NCBI RefSeq assembly: GCF_011326755.1 | Contig: NZ_JAAOIE010000003.1 | Coordinates: 222,710-286,709 of the forward strand | Origin: Cochlodiniinecator piscidefendens | Lineage (GTDB): Bacteria; Pseudomonadota; Alphaproteobacteria; Rhodobacterales; Rhodobacteraceae | Direction of reading: 5' to 3' | Length of the DNA stretch: 64,000 nucleotides | Part shown: in pieces, positions 9,977-20,700 of the stretch | How positions within the stretch are numbered: the stretch's first letter is position 1 | How the letters are laid out: each line of letters starts with the position of its first letter | Position numbers and translations under genes: made by a program | Notes under the pieces: model-generated | The model's input: the letters and a program-made list of their open reading frames with translations, nothing else | Databases searched by the model: none | Told to the model about the DNA's origin: nothing

Positions 9977-11653
9977 ATGGCATATAAGTCAGATATCGAA
10001 ATCGCACGCGAAGCCAACAAAAAACCAATCCAAGAGATTGGCGCAAAGTTGGGCATCAACTCAGAGCACCTGCTGCCTTACGGCCACGACAAAGCAAAGG
10101 TTAGCCAAGAGTTTATCCAGTCTGTTCAAGGCAACGAAGACGGTAAATTGATCCTCGTTACTGCGATCAACCCGACACCAGCGGGTGAAGGTAAAACAAC
10201 AACAACTGTTGGTTTGGGTGACGGTCTGAACCGTATTGGCAAAAAAGCAGCTGTTTGTATTCGCGAAGCTTCCCTCGGCCCATGCTTTGGCATGAAAGGC
10301 GGCGCAGCGGGCGGCGGTTACGCCCAGGTTGTTCCAATGGAAGAAATGAACCTGCACTTCACAGGCGACTTCCACGCGATCACATCCGCGCATAACCTTT
10401 TGTCTGCAATGATCGACAACCACATCTATTGGGGTAACTCACTAGAAATCGACACACGCCGTGTTGCATGGCGTCGTGTTGTTGACATGAACGACCGCGC
10501 ACTTCGTCAGATCACTGCGTCTTTGGGTGGCGTTTCCAACGGTTTCCCACGCGAAGCTGGTTTTGACATCACTGTTGCGTCTGAAGTTATGGCGATCCTT
10601 TGCTTGGCGCTTGACCTTGAAGATCTGCAAAAACGTCTGGGTGACATCATCGTTGCCTACCGTCGTGACCGTTCACCAGTATTCGCACGCGACATCAAAG
10701 CAGACGGCGCTATGACCGTATTGCTGAAAGACGCGATGCAACCAAACCTCGTTCAAACACTGGAAAACAACCCAGCGTTCGTTCACGGTGGCCCATTCGC
10801 GAACATCGCACACGGCTGTAACTCCGTTATCGCAACTAAAACTGCGCTGAAAGTTGCAGACTACGTTGTGACCGAAGCAGGCTTTGGTGCTGACCTTGGC
10901 GCTGAGAAATTCATGAACATCAAATGCCGCAAAGCTGGCATTGCACCGTCTGCGGTTGTGCTTGTTGCAACTGTACGCGCGATGAAAATGAATGGTGGCG
11001 TAGCGAAAGCTGATCTTGGTGGTGAAAATGTTGCGGCTGTAAACGATGGCTGCGCAAACCTTGGTCGTCACATCGAGAACTTGAAATCATTCGGTGTTCC
11101 TGTTGTTGTTGCAATCAACCACTTCGTGACCGACACCGACGCTGAAGTTCAGGCTGTAAAAGACTACGTAGCTTCACATGGTTCCGAAGCGATCCTGTCC
11201 CAGCACTGGGAATTTGGTTCTAAAGGTTCCGAAGAACTGGCGACACGTGTTGCGGAAATCGTTGACGCGGACATGGCGAATTTTGCGCCTATCTACCCTG
11301 ATGATATGTCTTTGTTCGACAAAATCGACACCATCGCGAAACGTATCTATCGCGCTGATGAAGTTTTGGCCGACAAGAAAATCCGCGATCAGTTGAAAGC
11401 ATGGGAAGACCAAGGCTACGGCAACTTGCCGGTTTGCATGGCGAAAACTCAGTACTCTTTCTCTACTGACCCATCTTTGCGCGGCGCGCCTACAGGTCAT
11501 TCTGTACCTGTTCGCGAAGTGCGTCTGTCAGCAGGTGCTGGTTTCATCGTTGCTATCTGCGGCGACATCATGACCATGCCTGGCCTACCACGCGTACCTT
11601 CTGCTGAAGCAATCTGTCTAAATGACGATCTTCAGATCGAAGGTTTGTTCTAA
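9977..11653 (+). CDS. fhs: Formate-tetrahydrofolate ligase
   Basis: 558-residue enzyme joining formate and tetrahydrofolate with ATP to give 10-formyl-THF, or running in reverse during C1 oxidation. The ATP-binding stretch [11 protein letters not shown] is at about residues 67-77, and [18 protein letters not shown] is the next conserved block. [20 protein letters not shown] near the C terminus is typical. The ribosome-binding site AGAGGAAG lies before the ATG. Codon use differs from its neighbours: two-fold codons mostly end in C (AAC, GAC, TTC) and Arg is mainly CGT/CGC, which suggests strong expression. It is followed by chorismate mutase and folD on the same strand. Confidence 0.98.
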   Translation: MAYKSDIEIAREANKKPIQEIGAKLGINSEHLLPYGHDKAKVSQEFIQSVQGNEDGKLILVTAINPTPAGEGKTTTTVGLGDGLNRIGKKAAVCIREASLGPCFGMKGGAAGGGYAQVVPMEEMNLHFTGDFHAITSAHNLLSAMIDNHIYWGNSLEIDTRRVAWRRVVDMNDRALRQITASLGGVSNGFPREAGFDITVASEVMAILCLALDLEDLQKRLGDIIVAYRRDRSPVFARDIKADGAMTVLLKDAMQPNLVQTLENNPAFVHGGPFANIAHGCNSVIATKTALKVADYVVTEAGFGADLGAEKFMNIKCRKAGIAPSAVVLVATVRAMKMNGGVAKADLGGENVAAVNDGCANLGRHIENLKSFGVPVVVAINHFVTDTDAEVQAVKDYVASHGSEAILSQHWEFGSKGSEELATRVAEIVDADMANFAPIYPDDMSLFDKIDTIAKRIYRADEVLADKKIRDQLKAWEDQGYGNLPVCMAKTQYSFSTDPSLRGAPTGHSVPVREVRLSAGAGFIVAICGDIMTMPGLPRVPSAEAICLNDDLQIEGLF

Positions 11654-11686
11654 GCAGTAGAATTCTTCGGGGACACGTATTAAGTC

Positions 11687-12043
11687 ATGGTCAAACTCTC
11701 AGAGAGACAAATGACAGATATGCGTGCCCCTAAAGATTGCTCTACGATGGCCGAGCTTCGCTTGGCCATCGATGCGTTAGACCAAGAGTTGGTTCAACTG
11801 TTGGTCAAACGCTCCACTTACATTGACCGCGCCGCTGAGCTGAAGTCTGAAAATGGCTGGCCTGCACGGATCCCTGATCGTGTCGAAGAAGTCGTTTCCA
11901 ACGCTCGCCAAACTGCGCAAACCTCAGGGCTTGACCCGGATTTGGCCGAAACGCTTTGGCGTCCGCTGATCAATTGGTCCATTGCCCGCGAAGAAAACAC
12001 GTTGGGGCCTGACACCCCAGCCGATTTAGGAGAGTCCGAATGA
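11687..12043 (+). CDS. Chorismate mutase, AroQ type
   Basis: 118-residue all-helical protein of the AroQ (type II) chorismate mutase family, converting chorismate to prephenate for Phe and Tyr synthesis. The first helix shows [20 protein letters not shown] with the conserved Arg, followed by AAELKSENG and the active-site segment [10 protein letters not shown]. It could instead be an isochorismate-pyruvate-lyase relative; sequence alone does not decide. An alternative start is ATG 11711. The end overlaps the folD start by four bases (ATGA), so the two are translated together although their pathways have no obvious link. Confidence 0.85.
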   Translation: MVKLSERQMTDMRAPKDCSTMAELRLAIDALDQELVQLLVKRSTYIDRAAELKSENGWPARIPDRVEEVVSNARQTAQTSGLDPDLAETLWRPLINWSIAREENTLGPDTPADLGESE

Positions 12044-12933
12044 CCGCAAATATTATCGACGGCAAAGCCTTTGCTGGTACAGTCCGCGAAAAAGTGGCAG
12101 CACACGTTGCGCGCCTAAAAGAAGAAAACAACATTACACCTGGTCTGGCAGTTGTATTGGTTGGCGAAGACCCCGCGTCACAAGTTTACGTGCGCTCTAA
12201 GGGCAAACAGACTGTTGAAACTGGTATGAAATCCGTTGAGCATAAGCTTGACGTTGATACGTCTGAAGCCGATTTATTGGCGCTGATCGACCAGTTGAAC
12301 AACGATGAGACGATCCACGGTATTTTGGTTCAGCTTCCGTTGCCAAAACATCTGAACGAAGATTTGGTGATCAATTCTATCTCGCCAGCAAAAGACGTTG
12401 ATGGTTTCCATATTTCCAATGTTGGTTTGTTGGGTACAGGACAGAAATCAATGGTACCTTGCACGCCGCTTGGTTGCTTGATGATGCTGCGTGATTATCA
12501 CGGTTCTTTGTCTGGCCTGAATGCTGTTGTTATTGGTCGTTCAAATATTGTTGGTAAACCGATGGCGCAATTGCTCTTGGGTGATAGCTGCACTGTGACC
12601 ATCGCGCACTCACGCACCAAAGACCTCGAAGAAGTTGTGCGCCGCGCTGATATTGTTGTGGCTGCTGTTGGCCGCCCTGAAATGGTGCCGGGTAGCTGGA
12701 TAGGAAAAGGCGCAACCGTAATCGACGTGGGCATCAACCGTATCGAAAAAGAAGATGGTAAAATGAAGCTGGTTGGCGACGTCGATTTTGCCAGTGTTTC
12801 TGAAGTTGCTGGAGCTATCACGCCTGTTCCGGGTGGTGTTGGTCCAATGACCATCGCATGCCTACTAGCAAATACGCTAACAGCGTGCTGCCGCGCGAAT
12901 GGCCTGCAGGAACCCGAAGGTTTGACGGCCTAA
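12040..12933 (+). CDS. folD: FolD, methylene-THF dehydrogenase/cyclohydrolase
   Basis: 297-residue bifunctional enzyme interconverting 5,10-methylene-THF, 5,10-methenyl-THF and 10-formyl-THF with NADP. Family signatures are the catalytic-lysine region [17 protein letters not shown], the strand [16 protein letters not shown] block (seen as [16 protein letters not shown]), the Rossmann-fold segment [18 protein letters not shown] and the C-terminal [17 protein letters not shown]. With fhs upstream it forms a complete formate/methylene-THF module. In roseobacters this module serves purine synthesis and oxidation of methyl groups from compounds such as DMSP and glycine betaine. A terminator follows. 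Confidence 0.98.
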   Translation: MTANIIDGKAFAGTVREKVAAHVARLKEENNITPGLAVVLVGEDPASQVYVRSKGKQTVETGMKSVEHKLDVDTSEADLLALIDQLNNDETIHGILVQLPLPKHLNEDLVINSISPAKDVDGFHISNVGLLGTGQKSMVPCTPLGCLMMLRDYHGSLSGLNAVVIGRSNIVGKPMAQLLLGDSCTVTIAHSRTKDLEEVVRRADIVVAAVGRPEMVPGSWIGKGATVIDVGINRIEKEDGKMKLVGDVDFASVSEVAGAITPVPGGVGPMTIACLLANTLTACCRANGLQEPEGLTA

Positions 12934-12955
12934 CCTGAAGCCGATAACAAAAACG

Positions 12956-12982
12956 AAACCAGCCCAAGTGGCTGGTTTTTTT
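12956..12982 (+). terminator. Terminator after folD
   Basis: Stem AAACCAGCC (12956-12964) pairs with GGCTGGTTT (12970-12978) over a five-base loop and is followed by a T run. It lies 23 bases after the folD stop. Confidence 0.9.
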
Positions 12983-13093
12983 GTTTATAGGTGAAGTTTG
13001 GTTAAATGCTGTAATGTGGCTGGCGACAATACTCGGATTTCGACCGATCAAACAACGCAACGCGATTTGAGGTCATACTATCGTAGGGGGATT

Positions 13094-13180
13094 TGGTGCC
13101 CAGGAGAGGACTCGAACCTCCACATCCTTGCGAATACTAGCACCTGAAGCTAGCGCGTCTACCAATTCCGCCACCTGGGC
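13094..13180 (-). tRNA. tRNA-Leu, anticodon CAG
   Basis: Read on the minus strand, an 87-base tRNA begins GCCCAGG and ends CCTGGGC plus ACCA, so the CCA is encoded. The acceptor stem GCCCAGG/CCTGGGC pairs fully. The anticodon stem CTAGC/GCTAG encloses the loop TTCAGGT, giving anticodon CAG for CUG codons. The T arm GGAGGTTCGAGTCCTCT is standard, and a long variable arm between the anticodon and T arms is typical of tRNA-Leu. The nearest genes are folD upstream and an NDUFA9-like gene, both on the other strand. Confidence 0.97.
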
Positions 13181-13437
13181 AGGTGTCGTGAGCGGGACTT
13201 ATCGCCCCGCTTCAGGCCGGTCAAGTGGATTCGCAGGGTTTGTGCCGCGAAAGCTGATAAAATCAATTGCGCCGCTAAGTCTAGCAGCATTTTGGGATAC
13301 GGTTGTCGCTCCTCATTGACTTCTATTAATGGTTTTTGCGGGTTTTGCAGGCATCAAAGAAAAAACACTCAGGTTTGTTGCTTGTTCAGCCCGACGTCGG
13401 AGGGTATTCCTGTATCAACTGAATTTCGGAGGCACCT

Positions 13438-14424
13438 ATGTCTAAATTAGTTACCATCTACGGCGGGGCCGGATTTGTTGGTCGTTATATCGCACGTAAA
13501 TTGGCCAAAGACGGCTGGCGTGTTCGTGTTGCTGTGCGCCGCCCAAATGAAGCGATACACGTCAAACCTTATGGAACGCCGGGGCAAGTCGAACCTGTGT
13601 TCTGCAATATTCGGAACGACGAATCCGTCCGGGCGGTTATGCAGGGCGCTGATGCGGTGGTGAATTGCGTCGGGATTCTAAATGAATCAGGCCGCAACAA
13701 ATTTGACGCCGTGCAGCACGAAGGCGCAGAACGCATCGCACGTATCGCTGCGGCAGAAGGTGTGTCACGCCTTGTGCATGTCTCAGCGCTTGGCGCAGAT
13801 GTAGACAGCGAAAGCGAGTATTCTAAATCTAAAGCTCTTGGCGAAGAAGGGGTGCTGCAGCACTTTGCTCAAGCCGTCATTTTACGCCCATCGGTTATTT
13901 TTGGGGCCGAGGATCAATTCTTCAATCGCTTTGCGTCAATGTCTCGTATGGGGCCATTTCTACCGCTTGTAGGCGGTCGTACTAAATTTCAGCCGGTGCA
14001 CGTGGAAGATGTTGCAAAGGCGGCTGTGGCTGGTGTTGAGGGACATGCAGCTGCAGGCATTTATGAATTGGGCGGCCCTGAAGTTAAGACCATGAATGAG
14101 ATGATGGAAGATATGTTAAACGTGATCCATCGTCGGAAAATTATTCTGAACCTTCCATTCTTTGCGGGATCCATTATCGCGCTGGCTGGCGATGCCGTGC
14201 AGGCTGTTACGCTGGGCTTGGTTTCCAATGGAATTCTGACGCGGGATCAATTGAAGAACCTGCGTAAAGATAATGTTGTGTCTGAAGGGGCAAAGGGTTT
14301 TGCTGATTTGGGGATCGCACCGACGTCCTACGAAACAGTTCTGCCTGAATATTTGTGGCGGTATCGTCCGTCGGGCCAGTATGACGCGATAAAAGACTCA
14401 GCAAAAAATCTGCGGATGTCTTGA
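13438..14424 (+). CDS. Complex I NDUFA9-like SDR protein
   Basis: 328-residue atypical short-chain dehydrogenase/epimerase. The nucleotide-binding GGAGFVG motif lies at residues 9-15, followed by YIARKLAKDGWRVRVAVRRP. Later family blocks are VVNCVGILNESG, LVHVSALGAD, YSKSKALGEE and ILRPSVIFGAEDQFFNRFA. This pattern matches the NDUFA9 subfamily, whose mitochondrial members are accessory subunits of NADH:ubiquinone oxidoreductase; in bacteria the role is unproven. Single gene, separated from tRNA-Leu by 257 bases with no recognisable content, and facing uppP across a shared terminator. Confidence 0.88.
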   Translation: MSKLVTIYGGAGFVGRYIARKLAKDGWRVRVAVRRPNEAIHVKPYGTPGQVEPVFCNIRNDESVRAVMQGADAVVNCVGILNESGRNKFDAVQHEGAERIARIAAAEGVSRLVHVSALGADVDSESEYSKSKALGEEGVLQHFAQAVILRPSVIFGAEDQFFNRFASMSRMGPFLPLVGGRTKFQPVHVEDVAKAAVAGVEGHAAAGIYELGGPEVKTMNEMMEDMLNVIHRRKIILNLPFFAGSIIALAGDAVQAVTLGLVSNGILTRDQLKNLRKDNVVSEGAKGFADLGIAPTSYETVLPEYLWRYRPSGQYDAIKDSAKNLRMS

Positions 14425-14443
14425 ATTTAGGGATGTAGAATTG

Positions 14444-14473
14444 AAAAGCCCCTGCCTTCGCGGGGGCTTTTTT
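14444..14473. terminator. Bidirectional terminator between NDUFA9-like gene and uppP
   Basis: AAAAGCCCC-T-GC, loop CTTC, GC-G-GGGGCTTTT, followed by more T. The A run on the 5' side makes it usable for the minus-strand uppP as well, whose stop codon touches its end. Confidence 0.92.
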
Positions 14474-15276
14474 TATGCGTAGGCAATGTAGAGAAGTATG
14501 CCGCCTAATAGAATGCGGTAAATGACGTATGGGGTGAAGCTAACGCTGCGCAGTAGTTTCATCATGAGGCTCAGTGCAAATAGGGCAGCGATGAACGAGA
14601 ATACCGCAGCGATCGCCCCATTTTTTGCGGCCTCGACGTCAGCTGTCGCAATGACTTCTCCACCCAAAAGTACCGCTGAGGCAATGATTGTTGGAATGGA
14701 CATAAGCATGGAGAGCTTAGCGCCGTCTTCGCGATTGTATCCGAGCATGCGTGCGCCTGTGATTGTTGTGCCCGAGCGAGATGAGCCGGGGATCAACGCG
14801 ACGACTTGCCATAGACCCATGATCATTGCGTCCTTTAAGGACCAGTCATTGGATGACTTGGTCGTTTCCCCTTTTTGGTCAGCAAAATAGAGCACAACCC
14901 CAAACACCATCATGCTCCAGCCAATCACCGCTGTGGAACGCATGGCGTCAGCAAGGCCAGTGACCTTTAATATAAGTCCAACGATGATGACTGGAATAGT
15001 CGCCATCACGAGTAAAAATGCGAGCTTGGAGCCGGGCGTGTCGATTTTGCCTGATAGCAGTCGAGGGATGCCCGATAGGCCAAGCGCAACATCTTTGTGG
15101 AAGAAGATCATTACAGCGAAAAGTGTGCCGATGTGCAGTGCGACATCTATGGTTTGACCTTGGTCTGCAAACCCAGTCAGCGCGGGAAGCAATATAAGGT
15201 GGCCAGAAGAGGAAACTGGTAAAAATTCAGTAATGCCCTGGATAATGGCAATCAGAAAGAGGTGTAGAAATGTCAT
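14473..15276 (-). CDS. uppP: UppP/BacA, undecaprenyl-diphosphatase
   Basis: 267-residue multi-span inner-membrane enzyme that dephosphorylates undecaprenyl diphosphate to recycle the wall-lipid carrier; gain of copy can give bacitracin resistance. The start is set at the codon ending at 15276 (MTFLHLFLIAIIQGITEF), because the family begins here; the open frame extends 35 residues further without homology. Active-site motifs are EFLPVSSSGHL (residues 17-27) and PGSSRSGTTITGARMLG in the second half. About eight hydrophobic spans. Single gene convergent with the NDUFA9-like gene. Confidence 0.95.
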   Translation of the reverse strand: MTFLHLFLIAIIQGITEFLPVSSSGHLILLPALTGFADQGQTIDVALHIGTLFAVMIFFHKDVALGLSGIPRLLSGKIDTPGSKLAFLLVMATIPVIIVGLILKVTGLADAMRSTAVIGWSMMVFGVVLYFADQKGETTKSSNDWSLKDAMIMGLWQVVALIPGSSRSGTTITGARMLGYNREDGAKLSMLMSIPTIIASAVLLGGEVIATADVEAAKNGAIAAVFSFIAALFALSLMMKLLRSVSFTPYVIYRILLGGILLYIAYA

Positions 15277-15493
15277 GCGGGGTGTCCAATTGATTCGTGT
15301 GCCTAATCTATAGTCAAGAAAAATAGGGGAAAGGGGGTAAATAGGTAAGTTGTACTGCCGCAAAATAGAAGTTAAATTCATTCAAACCTAATAAATTATG
15401 CAAATAAGTAAAATAAGGTCAGCATGGTTGACTTTTATTGCGCATGAAGGCAGTGTAGATGGGGGGGAGGATAGATTTTATGGAGATCAGCCA

Positions 15494-16927
15494 ATGGCGA
15501 AGCAGCGAATGCTCCAATTTGTGAACGTAGATCGGGATATGCCCGAGAAACGTGATGCGATTGAACGCAACAAAGATTTCGATGAAATCTATCAAGAGTT
15601 CGCGGCGGCCAAAGCGGAAGAGCAGGCGAGCCGGTGTAGTCAATGTGGCGTGCCATACTGTCAGTCCCATTGCCCGTTGCACAATAATATTCCTGATTGG
15701 CTCCGTTTGACCGCCGAAGGGCGTTTGGAAGAAGCTTATCAAATGAGTCAAATGACCAACACCTTCCCAGAGATTTGTGGCCGTATCTGTCCACAGGATC
15801 GCCTGTGCGAAGGCAACTGTGTGATCGAGCAATCCGGCCACGGCACAGTTACAATCGGGTCTGTCGAAAAATACATTACCGATACCGCATGGGACAAAGG
15901 TTGGGTTCTTCCAGGCACCCCAAATGCCGAACGTGGCGAAAGTGTTGCGATCATTGGTGCAGGTCCCGGCGGGTTGGCCGCCGCTGATGTTCTGCGTCGT
16001 CAGGGCGTTCAGGTCACGGTTTATGACCGCTATGATCGGGCCGGTGGTTTGCTGACATATGGTATCCCGAGCTTTAAGCTGGAAAAAGACGTGGTGATGC
16101 GTCGGATCAATCAATTGGAGCAAGCGGGCGTCGAATTCGTGCTGAATTGCACGGTCGGCGAAGACATTTCTTTTGATGCTATTCGTGGCAAACACGATGC
16201 AGTGGTGATCGCTACTGGCGTCTATAAAACAAGGGATCTGGAAGGTCCCGGCGCCGATGCCGACGGTATCGTGCGGGCGATTGATTATCTGACGGCCAAT
16301 AACCGCGTGAGCTTTGGCGATGAGGTCGAGGAATTCACGTCAGGTGAATTGAACGCGGCTGGTAAAAAGGTTGTGGTCATTGGCGGTGGTGATACCGCTA
16401 TGGATTGTGTGCGCACGGCTGTTCGCCAAGGTGCAACCAGTGTGAAATGTCTTTATCGTCGTGACCGGGCAAATATGCCGGGGTCCCAACGCGAAACACA
16501 AAACGCCGAAGAAGAGGGCGTGGAATTCGTTTGGTTGGCTGCGCCTAAGGGGTTCAGCGGTGATCCAGTTTCAGGTGTTACAGTTCAAAAAATGCGTCTT
16601 GGGCAACCAGATGTCACAGGGCGTCAATCGCCTGAAGTGATTGAAGATGCCGATTATGTCGAAGAGGCTGACCTAGTTGTAAAAGCGCTTGGTTTTGAAC
16701 CAGAAGATTTGCCAACACTATGGGGTGAAAAAGCGTTGGAAGTGACCCGTTGGGGCACTGTCAAAGCTGATTTCCGTACCCATGCAACCAGCCTAGATGG
16801 TGTGTATGCTGTAGGGGACATCGTGCGCGGTGCGTCGCTTGTTGTGTGGGCAATTCGGGATGGGCGCGAGGCCGCTGAGAGTGTTCTTAGCTATCTCAAT
16901 CAAAGCACCAGCGTCGCCGCAGAATAG
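15494..16927 (+). CDS. gltD: Glutamate synthase small (beta) subunit
   Basis: 477 residues; transfers electrons from NADPH through FAD and iron-sulfur centres to the large subunit GltB. The start at ATG 15494 (MAKQRMLQFVNVDR) fits the family length and has GGAGA upstream; the open frame extends 32 codons further without homology. The N-terminal iron-sulfur cysteines are CSQCGVPYCQSHC and CGRICPQDRLCEGNC. The FAD-binding GAGPGGLAAADVLRRQG and the NADPH-binding GGGDTAMDCVRTAVRQG follow. A second exported gene separates it from gltB. Confidence 0.97.
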   Translation: MAKQRMLQFVNVDRDMPEKRDAIERNKDFDEIYQEFAAAKAEEQASRCSQCGVPYCQSHCPLHNNIPDWLRLTAEGRLEEAYQMSQMTNTFPEICGRICPQDRLCEGNCVIEQSGHGTVTIGSVEKYITDTAWDKGWVLPGTPNAERGESVAIIGAGPGGLAAADVLRRQGVQVTVYDRYDRAGGLLTYGIPSFKLEKDVVMRRINQLEQAGVEFVLNCTVGEDISFDAIRGKHDAVVIATGVYKTRDLEGPGADADGIVRAIDYLTANNRVSFGDEVEEFTSGELNAAGKKVVVIGGGDTAMDCVRTAVRQGATSVKCLYRRDRANMPGSQRETQNAEEEGVEFVWLAAPKGFSGDPVSGVTVQKMRLGQPDVTGRQSPEVIEDADYVEEADLVVKALGFEPEDLPTLWGEKALEVTRWGTVKADFRTHATSLDGVYAVGDIVRGASLVVWAIRDGREAAESVLSYLNQSTSVAAE

Positions 16928-16961
16928 GGAGAAATCCGGGTTACACAAAGTATGCAGCAAC

Positions 16962-16991
16962 TATGCATAAAGTGTATGGTTTTTATGCATA
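16962..16991. promoter_or_regulatory. Inverted repeat TATGCATAAA-N10-TTTATGCATA
   Basis: A perfect 10-base inverted repeat with arms 16962-16971 and 16982-16991 and a 10-base spacer, in the gap between gltD and the secreted protein at 17058. The left arm plus six flanking bases (ACTATGCATAAAGTGT, 16960-16975) recurs exactly at 41995-42010 ahead of a lipoprotein gene. It looks like a dimeric regulator site rather than a terminator, because no T run follows. The regulator is unknown. Confidence 0.55.
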
Positions 16992-17057
16992 CGATTTTCC
17001 GTATCGTTTTGACCCGTTGGGGAAATATGTCAGTAATTGTGACCTGGAGACTGTAAA

Positions 17058-17786
17058 ATGATGATGAAGCCATTAACCGCCGCATTGACCGTTTTTACCT
17101 ATGCCTCGGGGGCACAGGCGGGCACCTATTCTGTGCCTGAAGGGTGCAGTGGGTTTTTGACGGTGCAATCGCGGATGTGCGAAGTGGACCACTACTGGCG
17201 CTGTGAAGCAGACCCTGAAGGTGTGTTTTGGCGGCTGACGATCCAGTCGGATGGTCCGTCGTTGCTGAGCAAATTGGACAGTGAATACCGTTGGCTCGAA
17301 ATGTTTCGCCTGAAAACAGCCCGGCGTGAACAAATGAGCCAAGAAGTTGATCCACAATCCATGTCTGAGCTTTTGGAGACAGGCAGTGACAGCTGGACCT
17401 TTGATCAGGATTGGTTCGAACGTGGTGAGTTTCTAACAACGGAACGCTACAGCGGTTATGATCGCCTAACGGGTGACACGGTTGAGATTGACGGCGTTAC
17501 GCTGCGCCAGACCGAATATCACATGCGATCTGAATTCAGCGCCACGGGCGAAACCTTTGTCGCGACTGGCAATGAATATGTTTACGAGCGGTTCAACATT
17601 TTTCTAGGCGGTATTGGCGTGATCGAAAGTCGCCAAGGCCGCGAAGAGTATGACAATACACCTGTCGAATTTTCGGAGCCGGGGGAGCAAGGTTTTCTTG
17701 CGACTTCGCCGTTGTTTGATTGCGGTGACATTCTATCGGGGCTGGATGTGCCCCTTTCCCAACATGAAGGGACGAGACGACTATGA
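17058..17786 (+). CDS. Secreted protein of unknown function within glt locus
   Basis: 242 residues. An N-terminal signal peptide (about residues 1-21, cleavage near AQAG) points to the periplasm. The mature protein has paired Cys residues near its N terminus (EGCSGFL, RMCEVDHYWRCEA) and one near the C terminus (LFDCGDIL), and is rich in aromatic residues and beta-forming segments. I recognise no family. It lies 130 bases after gltD and overlaps gltB by four bases (ATGA), so it is translationally tied to a cytoplasmic enzyme complex, which is odd for an exported protein. Start ATG 17058, with 17061 and 17064 equally possible. Confidence 0.8.
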   Translation: MMMKPLTAALTVFTYASGAQAGTYSVPEGCSGFLTVQSRMCEVDHYWRCEADPEGVFWRLTIQSDGPSLLSKLDSEYRWLEMFRLKTARREQMSQEVDPQSMSELLETGSDSWTFDQDWFERGEFLTTERYSGYDRLTGDTVEIDGVTLRQTEYHMRSEFSATGETFVATGNEYVYERFNIFLGGIGVIESRQGREEYDNTPVEFSEPGEQGFLATSPLFDCGDILSGLDVPLSQHEGTRRL

Positions 17787-20700
17787 CCAAATTTGACGCA
17801 ACCTGGGTGGCAGCAGAAGAAGCAAAACGCAAATGGATGGCCGAAAATGGTCTCTATGATGAGCAGGAGGAACATTCGTCCTGTGGCGTTGGGCTCGTTG
17901 CGTCAATTGATGGTCAACCCAGCCGCAAGGTGGTTGATGCGGGTATCGCCGCCCTAAAGGCGATTTGGCACCGTGGGGCTGTTGATGCGGACGGCAAAAC
18001 CGGCGATGGCGCGGGTATTCACGTCCAAATCCCAGTGCCGTTCTTTTACGATCAGATTGAACGTACGGGGCATACTCCGCGTATGGATGAACTGGTTGCG
18101 GTGGGGCAGGTGTTTTTGCCACGGACCGATTTTGGGGCGCAGGAAACGTGTCGCACGATCGTTGAAACCGAAGTTCTGAAAATGGGCTATTACATCTATG
18201 GCTGGCGTCATGTGCCGGTCGATGTAAGCTGTCTGGGCGAAAAAGCGAACGCAACGCGCCCGGAAATCGAACAGATTTTGATCAGCAATTCCAAAGGTGT
18301 AGACGAAGAAACTTTTGAGCGCGAGTTGTATGTGATCCGCCGCCGGATTGAAAAAGCAGCCAATGCGGCGCATGTGGCCGGGCTTTATATTGCGTCGTTG
18401 TCGTGCCGGTCTTTGATCTACAAAGGCATGATGTTGGCAGAGCAGGTTGCCGTGTTTTACCCGGACCTGATGGACGAGCGGTTTAAGTCGAACTTTGCGA
18501 TTTATCACCAGCGGTATTCGACGAATACTTTCCCGCAGTGGTGGTTGGCACAGCCCTTCCGCATGTTGGCGCATAACGGCGAAATCAACACGCTGAAGGG
18601 CAACCTGAACTGGATGAAAAGCCACGAAATCCGCATGGCGTCTGCGTCATTTGGGGATTTTGCTGAGGATATCAAACCGATTGTTGCGGGGGGGTCGTCG
18701 GATTCTGCTGCGCTTGACAGTGTGTTTGAGGTGATGGTGCGCGCTGGACGTTCTGCGCCGATGGCAAAAACGATGATGGTGCCGGAAAGCTGGTCCAAAC
18801 AAGCGGTGGAATTGCCACAAAGCTGGCGGGATATGTATTCCTATTGCAACTCTGTGATGGAGCCATGGGATGGCCCTGCGGCGTTGGCGATGACGGATGG
18901 GCGTTGGGTGTGTGCCGGGCTTGATCGTAACGGTCTGCGTCCAATGCGCTATGTTGTGACTGGTGATGGGCTGCTGATTTCAGGCTCTGAGGCCGGCATG
19001 ATCCCGATTGATGAGGCGACCGTCGTCGAAAAAGGCGCGCTTGGCCCCGGTCAGATGATTGCGGTTGATCTACAGGACGGCGCATTGTTTCGTGACGCTG
19101 AAATCAAAGACAAGCTGGCTGAAGCACAGCCATTTGGTGATTGGGTCGGTCGTATTCATGAATTGGAAGAGACCCTTTCAAAGGTTTCGGAAGAGCCAAT
19201 GTTTGATGGTGCGGATTTGCGCAAACGTCAGATTGCTGCGGGATATTCTATCGAGGAACTGGAACAAATTCTTGCGCCTATGGCTGAAGATGGGAAAGAG
19301 GCGCTTGCGTCGATGGGGGATGATACGCCGTCGGCTGTTTTGTCGAATCAGTATCGCCCACTGAGCCATTTCTTCCGCCAGAACTTTAGCCAGGTCACAA
19401 ACCCACCGATCGATAGTTTGCGTGAATTCCGGGTGATGTCACTGAAGACCCGCTTTGGGAACCTGAAAAACGTGCTGGACGAAGACGGCAGCCAAACAGA
19501 AATCATTGTTTTGGAAAGCCCATTTGTCGGCAACAGCCAGTTCGATATGCTGATTTCGCAATTCCACGATCCAGTGGTTGAAATCAATTGCACCTTTGCC
19601 AAAGGCGAAACTTTGTCAGACGCGCTTGCACGTGTGCGGGCCGAAGCCGAAGAGGCGGTTCAATCTGGGGCAGGGCACCTTGTGCTGACGGATCAGGCGC
19701 AAAACGAAGCGCAGATCGCAATGCCGATGATTTTGGCAACCTCTGCGGTGCATAGCCATCTGACACGCAAAGGATTGCGGACCTTCTGTTCGTTGAATGT
19801 CCGGGCGGCGGAATGTGTGGATGCGCATTATTTCGCGGTGTTGATTGGGTGTGGTGCAACGGTCGTGAACGCCTATCTGGCCGAAGATTCACTCGCGGAT
19901 CGGATTGAACGTGGCCTGCTGGATTGCACGTTGACCGAAGCGGTTGCGCGCTACCGCAATGCGATTGATCAGGGCTTGCTAAAGATCATGGCGAAGATGG
20001 GGATTTCCGTTGTGTCATCCTATCGCGGTGGTCTGAACTTTGAAGCTGTGGGTCTGTCGCGCGCCATGTGCGCGGAGTTTTTCCCGGGCATGACCAGCCG
20101 TATTTCAGGGATTGGTGTAACCGGCATTCAGCGCAAAGTCGAACAAATCCACGCCAAAGGTTGGCTGGGTGGCCAAGATATTTTGCCGATTGGCGGATTT
20201 TACAAAGCACGTAAATCTGGTGAAACCCACGCGTGGGAAGCGCAATCCATGCATATGATGCAGATGGCGTGCAACCGGTCATCTTACGAAATGTGGAAGC
20301 AATATTCTGCAAAGATGCAAAGCAATCCACCGATTAACCTGCGGGATTTGCTGGATATTAAACCACTTGGAACGCCTGTCCCGATTGAAGAAGTCGAAAG
20401 CATTACATCAATTCGGAAGCGTTTTGTGACGCCTGGGATGTCCCTGGGTGCGCTGAGCCCTGAGGCGCATAAAACGCTGAATGTTGCGATGAATCGGATT
20501 GGTGCAAAGTCTGACAGTGGTGAGGGCGGCGAAGATCCGGCGCATTTCCACCCTGAGCCAAATGGCGACAACCCATCGGCAAAGATTAAGCAGGTTGCGT
20601 CAGGTCGTTTTGGTGTAACTGCGGAATATCTGAACCAGTGTGAAGAGCTGGAAATCAAAGTGGCCCAAGGTGCAAAGCCGGGTGAGGGTGGTCAGCTGCC

